A DNA stretch of 64,000 nucleotides from Utricularia gibba (Eukaryota; Streptophyta; Magnoliopsida; Lamiales; Lentibulariaceae). Below are positions 30,117 through 43,333 of this stretch, one piece after another; within the stretch, counting starts at the first letter, position 1, and each line of letters begins with the position of its first letter. The stretch covers positions 1,488,001 to 1,552,000 of the forward strand of contig NEEC01000020.1 of assembly GCA_002189035.1 (NCBI GenBank), given 5' to 3'. The position numbers and the translations under genes were made by a program. Below the pieces are notes generated by a model. That model saw nothing but the letters and a program-made list of their open reading frames with translations, searched no databases and was not told the origin of the DNA.

Positions 30117-33100
30117 TTACAATCAATGAAAATATTATCTTTTGAAACTTTAAAAGATGGATCTTTTACATTCAAGTTATCAAGTTTTCATCAAGAAGAA
30201 TTTAGAAAATTGTTGACAAACATGATTATTATTGATGATTGTCTTTTTATAACCGATGAGAGTTTAGGATTCAGAAATTTTGTTTATAGTTTACAACCAA
30301 GATTTAAGATTCTTAGTCGTTGTCATGAGATTGGAAAGATTATGTCTTACTACAGGTACGTAGACTTCCATACAAAATATGAACTATATGTGTGTTATTG
30401 ATGTGTGTCGTTTCCACAATAAATTTTAATATTTTTAAAACTCATAAAACACAAAAGCGTAGTACGGGTGTCGAACGCAGGGAATTGTTTTTCAGTGAAT
30501 GGTAAGGTTACACTGGATACAACTGTCACGATTTGCAAACGGTTTTGGAAGTAAAAGTGTGAGAAACGTAAATGATGAAGCCTGAGTAAGGGAATAAGAG
30601 GGGTTTGAACAGACAACTGAAATAAATGTAAGCGATGAACCTTAAATAAACTGAATGTTCCTAGGTTTGGAATCCCACCCGGCTATATTCGTTGCGTCTT
30701 CACTCTTCTCTGGTCTTCTCAAATACTCAGTTATAGGAGTAAGGAATTGCCTACCCTCCCTTACATTTTTTTGCAAGAAGGCACAAGAATAGCCCGATGT
30801 TACTCCTCTTTGGACGAAAGTGAGAATAAGAGGTCCTACTAGCATACCCTCACGGTTGAATTGCACATGTGTGCCCAAGTGTTGCCAATGATCCAATGAG
30901 TCCAGATACGAGGTCACTACCTGTCCATTGATCCTGAGGTACAGCCATAGACAAAACATTGTCTTCCTCCTACCAAAAGGACATGAGTTGGTGTTCTCCA
31001 CCTTACTCCTCTCCAAAACTCGTGGGTAGTGATCAATTAACTATGAATCTTGAATAAGGGGACTGTTACAGAAAAACTGCAATATAGTCGCGTGAAGACA
31101 TACGGAACCCGTTCAGATTCAAAGAAGACATAAAGATAAGCTAATGAAACATAGATCTGGGGGTGTCCCAACCCAGAAACAGAAGTTTCTAGCCGTGGAC
31201 GGCCATACAAACTAAAGGAAACGAACACAGATTCTAGAGAAAAGCTAGAGGAAAATCTTATAGATAAAGAAACAAAGTCTAAAGTAAACTAACTACTACT
31301 TGTCCAACGTCTGAATAGAACTGAACTTCAATGAGAGTCTGAGCTTTCGTATCCCCTTGGTTCCTGCTGTGAATTGGGGTAACTTGCAAGCAAACGTCTG
31401 CTCTAAATTGGGGTAATGATATCGCCTGTCAGAGACTCCCGTGTTCCCTACATCAAGGCTCATAATTAGGTGTCTACAGTCTTCCGGAAATCAAGGGAAT
31501 GTCAACTCGAGAAGATCCAATTTGTCGCCATCTGCTGCCCTTTTGCTCTCACTTCCTACCACGTGTGCACCTCTAGAAAAACTCAATTAAAACTAGCAAA
31601 ATTATTATATAAAATACAAGATTTAGGATAATTACCCTAAACTACATAAAACCTAAATCTCATATTATAGATTTCTAATTAGACTATTCTAATCACATTT
31701 AGACTTAAAAACAACCTAAGAAATACTAAGAAAATGACACTTAAGAGTTATATTGTATATTGGATTGATAAAGATTTCAATTTACAGGTTCTCAATTTTT
31801 CTATCATTCCAAATCACAAAGGTAAGACCATTGGTTATATGATTGAGTGCTACCTCTTAGAATGGGGAATTGAGAATCTACTTACAATGTATGTTAAAAA
31901 TTACGAGTTCTAATGATGTTGTCATATGATACATCAAGGATAAGATGAAGGGTTGGAAAAATATAGTTTTGAATAATGAGTTTGTGCATATGAGATGTTC
32001 TTCTTATTTTAAAAAAATTCATGGTAAAAAATGATCTGAAGTTGTATATTGCATCAATTTTGAAAATTAAAAATGATATCATCTTCTCCATCTAAACTTT
32101 GAACTTTTATGAGTTATCCATCCATTCAAAAAAATTGAAAGTAAGAAACTTATATGTCTTGATGTTGACACTCGGTGCAATTCCACTTATTTGATATTAA
32201 AAAATACCTTAGTTTTTTAAAAGTATTTGAAAGTATGTTTGAGGATCATTGAAATTATATAAATATTTTGGTATCTATAAGAAGAAAGGTCATGCTGAAT
32301 TTCATTTTATCAGTTGTATTAAAGAAGCTGAGTGAAATTAATGAAAAAGAAAGCTTAAAAGATAATTATATTGATCCCCCTGATGCTTTTGATTGAAAAG
32401 TGGCAAAGTGTTTTGTCAAGTTTCTGAAATTTTTCTATGATGCAACAATGAGATTTTTGAAAAGTAAATATTCTAAATGTTAACATTTTATTTCAAGAGA
32501 TTATGAGCATCCCTGGTATTTTAAGTGTTTTATTTGGATATCATGATACAAGTATAGCTTTGGTTGCAATGAAACTGAATGATAAATTCTCAAAGTATTG
32601 GAGTAAATTGAATACAACTAATGCTTTATTGTTTATTGAAACTATTTTAGATATTCGATATAAGTTGAGATTTATCAAGTATTATATTGATAAAATATAT
32701 AATCAAGGGAAGCATGGTTATTTGTGTAAACAAGTGTTGGATAAATTGATGAGCACATTAATTACTTTATTTGATTTTTATGCAAAACTTTATTTTTTTG
32801 CATCTAAAGATGATGATATGTATTTCTCAATCGCTAACTCTTCAAATACTTCTTTGAATGCTAGCTTGGATGACATGTTCAATTCTAATTTTTCTCTAGG
32901 GTCCCAATTCGCTAAAGAACTTGAGAAGGATTTTAATAATTGTAATATCTGAGCTTGCCATCTATTTGGAAGAAAAGTGAAAATTAGTTGGAGAACATGA
33001 AACTTTTGATACCCTAATTTGATAGAAAAATAATCCTTCAAGATGTCATCTTCTTTCTCAAATGATTAGAGAAGTGTTGGCGATTTCAATTTCTACCATA

Positions 33101-33452
33101 TCATCTAAATCAGGTTTTAGTGCAAGTGGGCATATGCTTGATTCATATATACGTTCTCTTAATCCAAAAATGGTAGAGGCTCTTATTTGTTGCCACAATT
33201 GGCTGAAAGAATAACCACATTTGCTTGACATTCATTGATCCATGAGAGGAGTTTCATTTAATGATGTAGAGAAGTATGGAGATATCTTCAGTGGTAATAC
33301 TTGAATTTTTCCTATTCTATCTTTGTTATTTGAAATATTTCTCATTTAGTATATTACATTGAAATGTACTTTTTTTATTAATTATAGATGTATACTTCGA
33401 TAGTTCTTCTTCAAAAGAAGATGTAAGGACAATGGATGTTGATGAATATTAG
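30117..33452 (+). pseudogene. hAT transposase remnant (ZBED/RICESLEEPER type), unit 1
   Basis: The N-terminal part at 30,117-30,330 reads FRKLLTNMIIIDDCLF...GFRNFVYSLQPRFK, the conserved lead-in of plant hAT transposases. A solo LTR (30,399-31,746) interrupts it. It resumes with DKDFNLQVLNF...NHKGKTIG near 31,770-31,830. The hAT-like RNase H fold domain at 32,503-32,952 is open for 149 residues (DKFSKYWSKLNT...DIRYKLRFIKYY). The C-terminal dimerisation region at about 32,950-33,290 reads VLAISISTISSKSGFSASG, LDSYIRSLNPKMVEALIC and HNWLKE. A last exon ends DVDEY at 33,452 after a GT-AG intron. No BED finger is found upstream. Stops and frameshifts are many. Confidence 0.82.
30399..31746. mobile_element. 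Solo LTR in hAT remnant, unit 1 (inverted relative of 12,647-13,561)
   Basis: 1,348 bp, begins TGATGTGTGTCGTTTCC and ends AAAATGACACTTAAGA. Perfect target duplication GTTAT at 30,394-30,398 and 31,747-31,751. Its left end matches the reverse complement of the right end of 12,647-13,561, including 'gcgtagta' and 'gggaattgtttttc'. Its right end matches the reverse complement of that element's start. Confidence 0.9.
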
Positions 33453-35829
33453 ATATCATTTCCTTTTTTAATATCTAAAAGTTTCAGATTTATTTGTAAC
33501 TAATGATTCATTCTCAATCTTTATTGTTTCGTGATTTTTTTTGAAGTTATTTTGTTACCTATTGCAATGACTTTGCAGCATTATTAGATTGAATGGGATC
33601 AAATAACGAAGGTTGTTGTCTGCTCTTTAACTTTGTTGGAAATGTTTTTCTATTGAGTATTTTATGTATTATTAGTTACCAGATTATATAATGTTAGAAT
33701 TTGGAATTTTTAGTAATTATGATGTTTGAGTAATGTATAACACTTATTCTTAGCTGTTCAACCGCTTGTTCACCTGCTTTCCACTTGTTGTATTTATATT
33801 TCAATTTGTAGGTTTTTTGACAATAATATTAACTGATGATTTTAAAATATATATAATCTACTATTAATGAATCAAAATAATAATATAGGTTTAAACTGTA
33901 TGACTACGTGTTTACTCACTCCTAATCATATCCTTCAAGATAACATGTCTTATTATCTCTATACCCTTTAAAAAAGAGAAAAGTTAGAGAAATTTCATTT
34001 TATTATTTCTCGATTACTCGAAAATTTTCTATTCCAACTAGCGTTTTTCCAGTGACTTTACTCCTCCAATCTCTAGCAAAAGTCACCAAAGGTATTTTAA
34101 TTCCATCTCTGGATATTTCTCCTTGATATGCGGAAGAAGTTTCAAAATATGCGTTGAGAAGATGAAAAGTCTTAATGTATTGAAAAGGTAAACTCAAGAT
34201 ACAAAGTATTGAGACGTAGGTCCCGTTTGGTACAATTATTTATTTTATAGTCCATTAAGATTATTATTTTTAAATAAACACATTCATTATTTAGATTGGA
34301 GATGCATTTGATAACATTGTATAAGAATATGAATGTTTATATTATTTTGTATTTGATAGATTGTTGTTAAATAGATGATTTTATGAAAATTACCAAAATA
34401 TACTCATTATTATTTGAAGTTTTTTAACATTATTTTCCCCTATTCTTCAAATTTTGTTCATCGAAGATTTTAGGATTTGTGTTTATGTTTTACTTTCATA
34501 TAAGATCTATCTATGTTATCACTTTATTACACTTCCATCTCATCAACTCCCATTCTACCCATCAGACCCAAGAAGAAATCGGCATGTATTGAAGGTGGAG
34601 AAGGTTCTAGGGCTAACTGTAAGGAGAGGAATAGAACTAAGATAATGAGAGTTTGTTAGTGTAAAAGTAGACCCCCTCTTCCCCACTTTAAGTTTCACAT
34701 TCCAAAATTAATTCTATATGTGTGAAGATAAATAAAATTGTCTATTTTCACAATCGCTACCAAACATACTTCTAATTTAAATTTCTTGTTAAAATGCATT
34801 AACAACCTTACCAAACAAATCTGCTTATTTGTACAACATTTCCTGTTATATGCATTTACTTGAGCTAATAAGTGTTTGCTAATCTGTCATGGTCATCCGG
34901 TCAACACTCCCTATAACTCCTCAATATTCATATTGCAATGATTCTGGGGTTGTAGAATGATAAAATTGGTGCCTTTTCATGACCTCCACCACTGTCGGTA
35001 CCTAAGATGCCCTCCCATGCGATCCGCCTTATTTTGGAAGCTTTTAAAGCCAGTTTGCAGATTCCACCACCACCCATTCATAGCTCTTTTATACGCTCTT
35101 CATCCCCACATTTATGAAACTTGTCACATACCTCATTTTTCTCAACATTCAAAAGTCAGAATTTTCTTTTAATTTCTTTTTTTCATTTTATTTTTTTCTC
35201 TGATAGCACCTATTTTGATTCAAAATCTTTATGTAGATAGGAAAAATTTTCTTTTTTTTGCCCGATGAGGCTGCATCTCTAGCTTGAAGCCTTAGGGAAA
35301 CCAAGGCTGAATTCTAGCTTTTTGCAGAATTCTAACCAGCCGCCGATTATTTTCTGCAAAAATAATTTATGCTAGCTTATTTTCTGCCCGATAAGAAGCC
35401 TGAATTCTAGCTTTTTTTTTCATTTCGGTCCTAGTTAGGAAGCAAAAAACTTCTACTACCCGACACGGACTCTAAAGATTCCCTCCTCAATCACAGCTCA
35501 TAGTATTCTTCTTCCTCCAGACAAGCACCTCAAGGGGCTTTGGATGAATGAGGAACGATTTGCCTCCTCATCTTTTTTTATAAAATAAGCTAATGCATAG
35601 TGTTTTCTTTTTGTCTTGCAGAACACAGAATGAATAGCCTCATCAAGTCTACCTTCGGTTACAATTTAAAACACCAAGGCACTTGCTAATTCGGTGGTAG
35701 ATGGAAGCAAGGTGCCTCACTTTCCTTGAGTTACTTCATCGGATTTTAGTTGAATGTCAACTTGATAGGCACTATGATTTTACAGAAGAAAGTTCTGGAA
35801 ATCAGTAGAGTTTATAGATGTTAAAATAA
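33453..35829. other. Intergenic between hAT remnant and TRIM array
   Basis: No gene supported. 'cccgtttggtac' near 34,226 and 'taccaaaca' near 34,810 form a short inverted pair, as at many MITE ends, but no target duplication was found. A patch at 35,260-35,600 is GC-richer and repeats 'gaattctagctttt' near 35,309 and 35,402. Its nature is unknown. Confidence 0.4.
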
Positions 35830-37290
35830 ATAATCATATATCCAAAAATAAAAGTGAAATAATCAAATATATAAAAAATCATAGATCATTAATAATTGAT
35901 TGGGTCTAATTTTTTCTATTGTGATCCATATTTATTATATACTTAGATTTCACATGTAATAGTCTAACCCATTGGATCCTAAATTTTAGCATGGTATCAA
36001 AGCATTTGACTTGCAACATAGCTTGGGTGACCAAAATAAGTTTCATTCTAGTTTGAGCTTCTATTAAAAAAAAAAGAAAAAAAGAAAAAGTAAATGCATT
36101 GGGCTTAGACAACAAAAATTAGATCGATCTATGACTTGCCGAATTGAAGACCAGTTCGACTTGAGCACCTAATCCCACATCGAAAAATGAAAGTGAAATA
36201 TTCAAGTATACAAGTAATTATGGATCATTAGTAACCGATTGGATCTAATATTTTCTATTGTGATCCACGTTTCTTATGTACTTGGATTTCACATGTGCTC
36301 GTTCAATCCATCAGATCCTGAATTTAAATATGGTATACAATCAGATAAAAAAAACACAAGTTTTAACCGGATCGAAGCTCAGTTCCACTTGAGGGCGGGC
36401 ATTAGAATACACAATCCTACATCGGAAAATGAAAATTTTATAGTCAAGTATATAAAAAATTGCAGATCACAAATAATCAGTTGAGCCTAACCTTTTCTAA
36501 TGTGATTTACATTTATTATGCACTTGGCTTCACGTGTGTGCTCATGTAACCCATCAAATCCTGAATTTAAATATGATATAAGAGTGTTTGCCTTGCAGCA
36601 TGGCTCGGGTGGTCAAGATGGGTTTCGTTCACGTGTGCTCACCTAAACCATTGGATACTAGAATTTCAACATGGTATCACAGCATTTGCCTTTCAGCACG
36701 GCCTGGGTGGCCAAGATGGGTTTCATTATTGTCTGAATTCCGATTAAAAAAAAAAGAACAAGAAGATTCATTGGGCATAGATGACAAAAAAATTAGATCA
36801 ATTTATAATCTGAGCACTACCTACAACCAGACAAAAAAATACAAGTCTTATTTGGATCGAAGACCAGTTCGACACGAGGGCATCTTTTAGAATACACAAT
36901 CCCACATTGGAAAATAAAAGTGGAATAGTCAAGTATATAACAAACTACATATCACAAGTAATCGATTGAGTCTAATCTTTTCTATTGTGATTCATATTTC
37001 TTGTGTGCTCGCCTGACTCATCGGATCCTGAATTTCAACATGGTATTAGAACATTTGCCTTGCGGCATGACTTAGGTGGCCAAGATGGGTTTTGTATTTG
37101 TCTGAGATTCAATTAACAAAAAAAAAAAAAAAAAAAAACAAGGACATGCATTGAGCTTAGGCAACAAAAAATCAAAATCAACCTATGACCCAATCACTAC
37201 CTACAATCACACAAAAAAAACCAAGTCTTAACTAGATTAAAGACCGGTTCGACTTGAGGGCAAGTATTAGAATACATAATCCGAATTCTC
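35830..37290 (+). mobile_element. Tandem TRIM-like retroelement array, unit 1
   Basis: About four roughly 170-bp LTR-like units ('acaatcccacat' near the start, 'tctattgtgatcca' and 'ttcacatgtgctc' inside, 'cctgaatttcaaca' at the end) alternate with short non-coding interiors. Each unit end abuts a primer-site-like TGGTATC.AAGC sequence, at 35,992, 36,331, 36,574, 36,672 and 37,041. Interiors share 'gcatggcttgggtgg' and A-runs, and end in a purine-rich 'cttgagggcggg'. No protein is encoded. The LTR-interior-LTR-interior order fits a tandem terminal-repeat retrotransposon in miniature. Confidence 0.7.
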
Positions 37291-37308
37291 ATCCAAGTCT
37301 CTCAATTA

Positions 37309-37592
37309 AAGCATCTTTAGTGGTTTCTGGAAATACTGATGTGGCTTTCCGAAAACTACTATTATTTTTACAGAAATAAGTAATTTGAGGAAATCTCATT
37401 TTATGGAAACCAAAAGGAGGAAATCTTGTTTCCTTATTGAAACCAACTTCCATAAGGAAACTTCACTCTATATTTTTTCAATGATTTTACTACTCGTTTT
37501 CGAAAATTGATAAAGTAATTTAGGAAACTTCGTAAAGAAAACTTAATAAAGAAAAGACACATTACTATTTGCGAGCATCATTAAAGATGCTC
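37309..37592. mobile_element. Tourist-like MITE, unit 1
   Basis: Left end AAGCATCTTTAGTGG; right end, reverse complemented, GAGCATCTTTAATGATGC. TTA lies at 37,306-37,308 and 37,593-37,595. 284 bp and non-coding, with several 'aggaaa'/'tttcct' inverted words inside. The TTA duplication and GAGCATCTTTAATG-type ends are typical of PIF/Harbinger MITEs. Confidence 0.85.
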
Positions 37593-39419
37593 TTAGCATT
37601 GCCTATGAATGTTTGGTGTCACGTTTCCATGAGAGAGGTTGGAGGGTTCTAGGCCGCTCAATGCACAAGTTGCTGTTTCTTAGGAGAGTAGGAAGGAAGG
37701 AGAATGCTATCAAAGAGGTAGTTAAGGAAAAAACTGAGGAGAGAGTGGAGGCCTAACTTCTCCAAGTGGAGAAGTGTTGAGTGGGGATGACTTTAAAGCT
37801 AGAGGCCAATAGCACGGTGCTAAATGAAATGGAATGGACATCACTTGTTCACACTGTAGAGTGGATAGTATGCGGGCGAATACTTTTCTTCGATACTTAG
37901 CTTCCAGGCTCTTCGGGTCGTAAGAGCAGTTGCACCTAGCCTCTATTGAGGATTTTTAGCTCCTAGTCTTCCCGCAGTTCCGAAAATGGTTGGTCGGTTG
38001 TACATATGCATTTACCAAACGCAGACTTGCCTTTTCGTTCATTTCTTCTGTATTCACTTTTACAGGTTACGTACGATATGTAAGTTTCTTTTCAGTTATG
38101 CGCAACAAGTGAGCAGATTTGTTTCCTCGCAGTTGCTATTTCTTTTCATTTTTTCAGCCATGTCTTCATCTTTTGTTTTTAAAATGTGTTTTGAATTCAG
38201 TTTTGCTTCACATATCATTAGTTTTTCAGAATTCAACAATAATTTATGCAATTTGATGATTCCAGCCCCAATTTTTTAGATTTAAACCCTAATTTATGTT
38301 CATGATTTACCAAGATTCTCTAACATAAATTATTTTCATTTTTTATTGTGCTGCAAATTAATTTTTATGGACTTTAGTTTTTTCATGATATTCATATGCT
38401 ATTATCATTTTAATTTTACACTTAATTTTGCATATCTATTGTTCTATTTCCAGATTGAAACATTAAATTATTACATCTTGTATCATCATTTTTTTATTAC
38501 AATTTTTTGTAGGAAATGATTACAGAGGATTAACATCTCAACGAATTATATAAGCAAATACTTTAGATGCAAGATAGAATGAATACAAACTTATTCTTGT
38601 TTTAGCTTGACTAAATGTTAATAATGATTCTGAGAAAGATAACTTCACACAAAGGAAACAAATTTTGGAAGAAGATATTTGATTATCTATTATGAAGTAA
38701 TACCACTAGTTACTTGTAGCATGGATACAATTAGAAAAAAATGAAAAAATTTGAGCTCTGATAATGTCAAGAGAAGTTTGACTATAATGAATTTGATTTC
38801 AAGCAACAAGTCATGTAGCTTTTTAAAATTGATCAACAAGGAGATTTCATTGATATTAAATATTGAGAAACATTATACCATGACTCAAAGTAGATGTCAA
38901 TATGAAAATTAATGTCAAGTTTATTTTTTTGAGTGTATTTACTATATTAAATGTCTTTTTATAAATCACAGAAATTGGTAGGTGCTTAAATGGAAAAGAA
39001 TTATAAGAGAGTGTCGTATGTGCATCAATCAAATGAACAAGGATTACCTTCACAACTATCACTGCCTTTAATAAAAGAAGAAAGATCTTTAGGATAAAAT
39101 TTAGCAAATGTAAATAAAATGAAAGGCAATTGTCTAAGTCTACTTCTTCTTCTTTCAAGACTAATCACTTGGAAGGTATCTTGGTAGTTGATTTGGCAGT
39201 TCAATCAAGTATATTTTGCTAATATGCTTCAAAGACTTTAAAATAAAGATGTGAACAAGTTTATTCCATGACAACAAAAAACAATTCATGATATAACTTA
39301 TCATGACATTGCAAACGCCAATTTAGTGAATGAAGACCAGAGCACTTCTAAAGATGAGGAAAATGCATTTGTCACTTTTTTTTCACTGCTATTCAATTTT
39401 GATTTTCATAACAATGTAT
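37593..39419. other. Probable 5' half of a decayed PIF/Harbinger element
   Basis: 'taagagcagttgcacc' at 37,921 resembles a PIF/Harbinger terminus preceded by TAA. From about 38,520 the sequence has an exon-like start ('taggaaatgattac') and traces compatible with the N-terminal half of the transposase recognised downstream. Decay prevents a firm reading. A short pyrimidine-rich stretch lies at 38,030-38,170. Confidence 0.35.
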
Positions 39420-40050
39420 GGGATCTCCAATAACAGAGTATTTGAAATGTTTGCTTGTATGTGGAGAGACTCAGAGCTTTTACATAATCTTTGGAAACAC
39501 TGATTGCATAGATTGAGAGTGAAAAAATTGTCTCATTTTATTGCAAGGTCAATTTAAATGTGGAGATCATTGAAAACCTTCATTAATGTTAGAAGTCGTA
39601 GCTTTTGAGGATATATGAATTTCACATGCATTTTTAATAATGTCAATTGTGAATAATGATTTAAATATCTTACAACATTTTCTTTATTAGATGTAGATCT
39701 CGGACCTATGAATGGGGATATATATTTTTCATTGTTTTCTGTAATAATTTTTAAAAATTGAAAAATGGATAATCTAAATGAAATGCATAATGGTATTGGT
39801 CCAAAAGTGCAATTTACTTTTAATGAAAATTTTTATGAAATGGAATATTATTTGGTTGATGGAATTCAACTTGATTGGGCTGTTTTTATGAAGTCCATTA
39901 CTCTTCAAGACCAAAAAACTTGACTTTTTGTTAAATTTCAGGAGAGTGCTCAAAAAAATATGGAAATCACTTTCGGTATTTTGTTTGCAATACTTAGAAT
40001 ACCTGGACAAGTTTGGGATAAGACTTAGAAATATTTTATGCATGTATAAA
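39420..40050 (+). pseudogene. PIF/Harbinger transposase remnant, unit 1
   Basis: In order: GNTDCID-E-KNC (family: GSIDCMHWEWKNC), GQFKCGDH-KPS, MLEVVAFEDI-ISH, VNNDLNILQH, then VQFTFNENFYEMEYYLVDGIQ and LDWAVFMKSITL, then FQESAQKNMEITFGIL. These are the conserved blocks of plant Harbinger DDE transposases. The three acidic residues are still present (D in TDCID, second D in NNDLN, E in MEITFG). Several stops are TGA where the family has Trp, and at least two frameshifts occur. The ends of the element are not resolved on the right. Confidence 0.82.
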
Positions 40051-40239
40051 ATATCTCCAGTAGCTGAAGGCGGCTGTCATAAAAGCCACCCAAGCCCATG
40101 TATTGTTGACGGCTGTAGTAAAGAGCAAGAGCTTCTGAACCTGAAGGTAATGCCAAGATGCTCATTCTACTCTTCAGCTACTGCTCACAATATCATGAGG
40201 CTCAAGAAAATAATGAATTATATTTAAAGAATGATGAGG

Positions 40240-40418
40240 TGTTTGTCCAAATGAATACATTAGAGAAAAAGATCATTCCACCAGGACCAATGACTAGGAG
40301 TAAGAGCAAGATGTTTGATGATACATTTAAGGCTTTTCTTAATACTATTGGAATCAAACATGGACTTGAAGACATCTCATCAAAAGACCTCAACTACTTG
40401 AAGGTGGATTTATCTTAG
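40240..40418 (+). pseudogene. Ty3/gypsy pol C-terminal tail, unit 1
   Basis: Encodes IIPPGPMTRSKSKMFDDTFK, matching the short GP(I/M)TR(A/S)(R/K)(A/S)K motif at the very end of plant Ty3/gypsy polyproteins, followed by a stop at 40,416-40,418. No other gypsy domain is seen upstream, where Harbinger sequence abuts it. Confidence 0.6.
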
Positions 40419-40960
40419 AGTATTGGACTTGCTAAATTTTTCTATTTCATTTAGTTTGGGCCAAGTAATGTTAGAGCCCAATTCTAAAGTATAAATACTC
40501 TAAAGTTGTACTCTTTTATAACTTTTAGTTCATTTCATATATGTTGTGAGGATTCTCTTCTTCTTTAAGTGTTTGAATACTCTTGACTTATGAAGCTTTG
40601 AGCTTGTGGTGTTCTAGGATTATCACTTCCAATCTTCTCTCTTTTCTGAAGTGTGGCTCTTAATTTTCTTTGTTTCGAAGTCTAATTGCAAGAGATTCAT
40701 TCTCTTGAGGATAGACTTGGGTGGTTTTCTTTTTAAGCTTCAAAATCACCTCTTGTTCGTCGATTGTTAATCTCTATAGATTAGAGGGTCACATCACAAG
40801 ATAAATAACTATGTGGAATGTCAGAGTAGATGCCGGGGATCCAATAGGAAGATGCGAATTTTCCCTTCGGAGGTTACCGCCTAAGTATGTGTTTGGGCCT
40901 TGAAGACTTAACTTGTACAGTTCATGCAACATAAGACTGGTTTTATTATTGAGTGTACAC
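40419..40960 (+). other. Probable gypsy 3' untranslated/LTR remnant, unit 1
   Basis: Follows the gypsy tail. Contains a TATA-like 'agtataaatactc' near 40,488 and pyrimidine-rich leader-like sequence. Its edges could not be defined and no partner LTR is visible. Confidence 0.4.
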
Positions 40961-42187
40961 TAAAGATGTCACTGGGTCTCGGTATACCTGGACCCGAACC
41001 GAAACTAACCCGAATGGGTTCGGTTTCGGGCCAAGAAGTGCTAATTTTTTTTCGGGTTCGGGTTGTTTTACATGGACCCAACAAGCTATCGGTCATGTTT
41101 GGGCTTAGCTTTCTAAAACCTGTTGATCCGGATCTGAACCGATGCATAAATATTTTTAAAATATTGATAACATTTAATTTCTTAATGGGCTTAATAATTA
41201 ATATATCCTTAACCCTAATTAATCCTTTCAACTTCTATATCCTTAACCCTAATTCATCATTTCAACTTCTAAAATCATCACAGTGGAAACTTGAAGAGTA
41301 TGTACTACATCATTTTCGAATTTCTATTTTGCAACACTTTCGTTTGTGGTGAATATTTTTTGTTTTGTTTGTTTCATCACAATGGAAACTTGAAGAGTAT
41401 GGACTACATCATTTTCAAATTTCTATTTTGCAACACTTTCATTTGTGATAAATATTTTTTTGTTTTGTTCGTTCAATAGTTATATAATTATTTATTATTT
41501 TTTTATGTGAACTACCTTTTTTCCTGTTTTTTGTTTACGTGTGCCGAGCGGTAGATGGTTTCTTATTGTGCATTTTTCCTGTTTTAGTTTTAGGATTTAG
41601 GGAGCCATAGATTGGTTTTTTAATGGCTAGTGACACTAGCTAGTCAGCACACCACACACCATTCGAATATGGAAATAAAATTATTTTTTTTTTTACAAAA
41701 GTTTCTTATTTTTCAGAAACTTTGATTTTTGATATTTTAATTTTACAATTTTCAATTTTCATGAGTTGAAATTTCAGTGTTTTTTCATTCTAAAACTCTA
41801 AATTCCTAATTCTAACCTTTATGTTTGTATTTTTAATTTCTTTAGATGACATCTCAGCAAGACAGTTCACTAACATCACTTCCATTATTGGGATCTCCAG
41901 ATCAAGGTAGCCGTGGAGTTGATGATGATAATGACCTAGTGAAAGCTGTTGAAATATGACAATGGAATCTCTAAAAAAAGAAAACTAAAATCTGAGATAT
42001 GGGAGCACTTCAAGCAATTCCATGATGATAAGACAAATGAATGGAAAACTCAACGCAATCATTGTCAAAAAGTCATGAGTGGAGACACAAAAACTGGTAC
42101 GTCATCTTTGAAAAGACATTTTAATGATACATGTCCTTGGACATCAGATACTATGAATATTAAGCAAGTGATTTTGAAGATGGGAAA

Positions 42188-43333
42188 TGATAAACAAAAA
42201 ATATTGCACGTCATTAAAATGTAAATTTCTTTTATCAAATAAAATTTATAAACCTGATTCACATCAAATCATATAAAATATATGTATATAGTGGATTAAA
42301 ATCGAACATAAGGAGCTAGATGATTACTATATGAAAGTCAATGCATACAATCAGTATCACGTTAATAGATTTAGTCTTAACTAGGACTAAGGCATAAGTA
42401 TGATAAAATACAGTAAAGAAAAGTAACAAACTTCTCAACTTGGTTATTTTTAAGATGAAATGGGTGATGTCTTGAGATTCCTAGGAAATGTATGCTTATT
42501 ATTAAACACGCTCACATAAACCATAAATTAAACAACTAATAAACAAAGTCTAAGTCTACCTCTCATTAGGGTTATTAAAATGGGTTTCACTATTTCCCCC
42601 CTTTGGATCTATCTTGATTTGTTAAGGAAGTGACGTGACTTATGAATGATTAAGTCTAAAAATTGATTAGCACATTTCTCTCCTTTTCACCCCAAGTAAC
42701 CCCTAAGTACTTAGCCACTTATAATAAGGGAAATAAGAGCGTTTTTATAATACATCCTAAACAACATTTTGTTCTCAAGGCTAAATAACAACATAAGATA
42801 CGTAACAAAGCATAAACAGTAAGTTGTTCAAGTAGGGAAAATGAAAACTAGTCTCAGCTAAGAACAGTGTTCATCAATAACAAAAGTAAATCTTCAAATG
42901 GAAACTTATTCTTCTGAATCGCCGTCCCCCTCCTTCTTCCCTCTAGAAAAATTCTCTAGAAACATGTGTCGTGTGCCCCAATGGGGGAGCTCTTGTTTCT
43001 CTCTCTATCTTGTCCCTTTTTTATCCAAAATCCTCATTTCTCATCTACTTAGATTTTGTGTTCTTATTTTCAGACTTTTATCTTATCCTTTGTCATTACA
43101 CTATTCATATCTGACTCCTTGGGATTTGTGTTGCCGATATATGTTGCATTATTCAAAGAAAACTATTAGAAGTAAAGTTAGGACTAAATCAAAGATTTAG
43201 TCCCAACTAAGATTAAAAAAACACAACTACGGTATTATGTGCAAAAATATAGAATTAGATAGTAAAGTTTAAATATTAAAGTACAATATGAGTCATTTCA
43301 ATATATTCAATTACTCAAAAATATGTGTTATCA
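42188..43333. mobile_element. Solo LTR, TGATAA...TTATCA family (copy B), unit 1
   Basis: 1,146 bp, starts TGATAAACAAAAAATATTG and ends ATATGTGTTATCA. Flanks GGAAA (42,183-42,187) and AGAAA (43,334-43,338) form a 5-bp duplication with one mismatch. Strongly similar along its length to copy A at 3,782-4,957, and includes the hairpin at 43,181-43,203. Confidence 0.88.
43181..43203. repeat. Hairpin in LTR copy B
   Basis: GGACTAAATC, loop AAA, GATTTAGTCC, a perfect 10-bp stem at the place equivalent to 18,917-18,944. Confidence 0.9.

Noticed and set aside
34226-34820. Possible MITE between 'cccgtttggtac' and 'taccaaaca'
   Set aside because: The inverted match is only about eight bases and no flanking duplication was found.
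36588-36890. 100-codon forward open reading, present in both units
   Set aside because: It lies wholly in the non-coding TRIM array and spans LTR/interior boundaries; its conservation is explained by the recent duplication.
40924-41352. 142-codon forward and 107-codon reverse open readings
   Set aside because: They overlap the hAT terminus and its 'gggttcggg' repeats, and resemble no protein I know.
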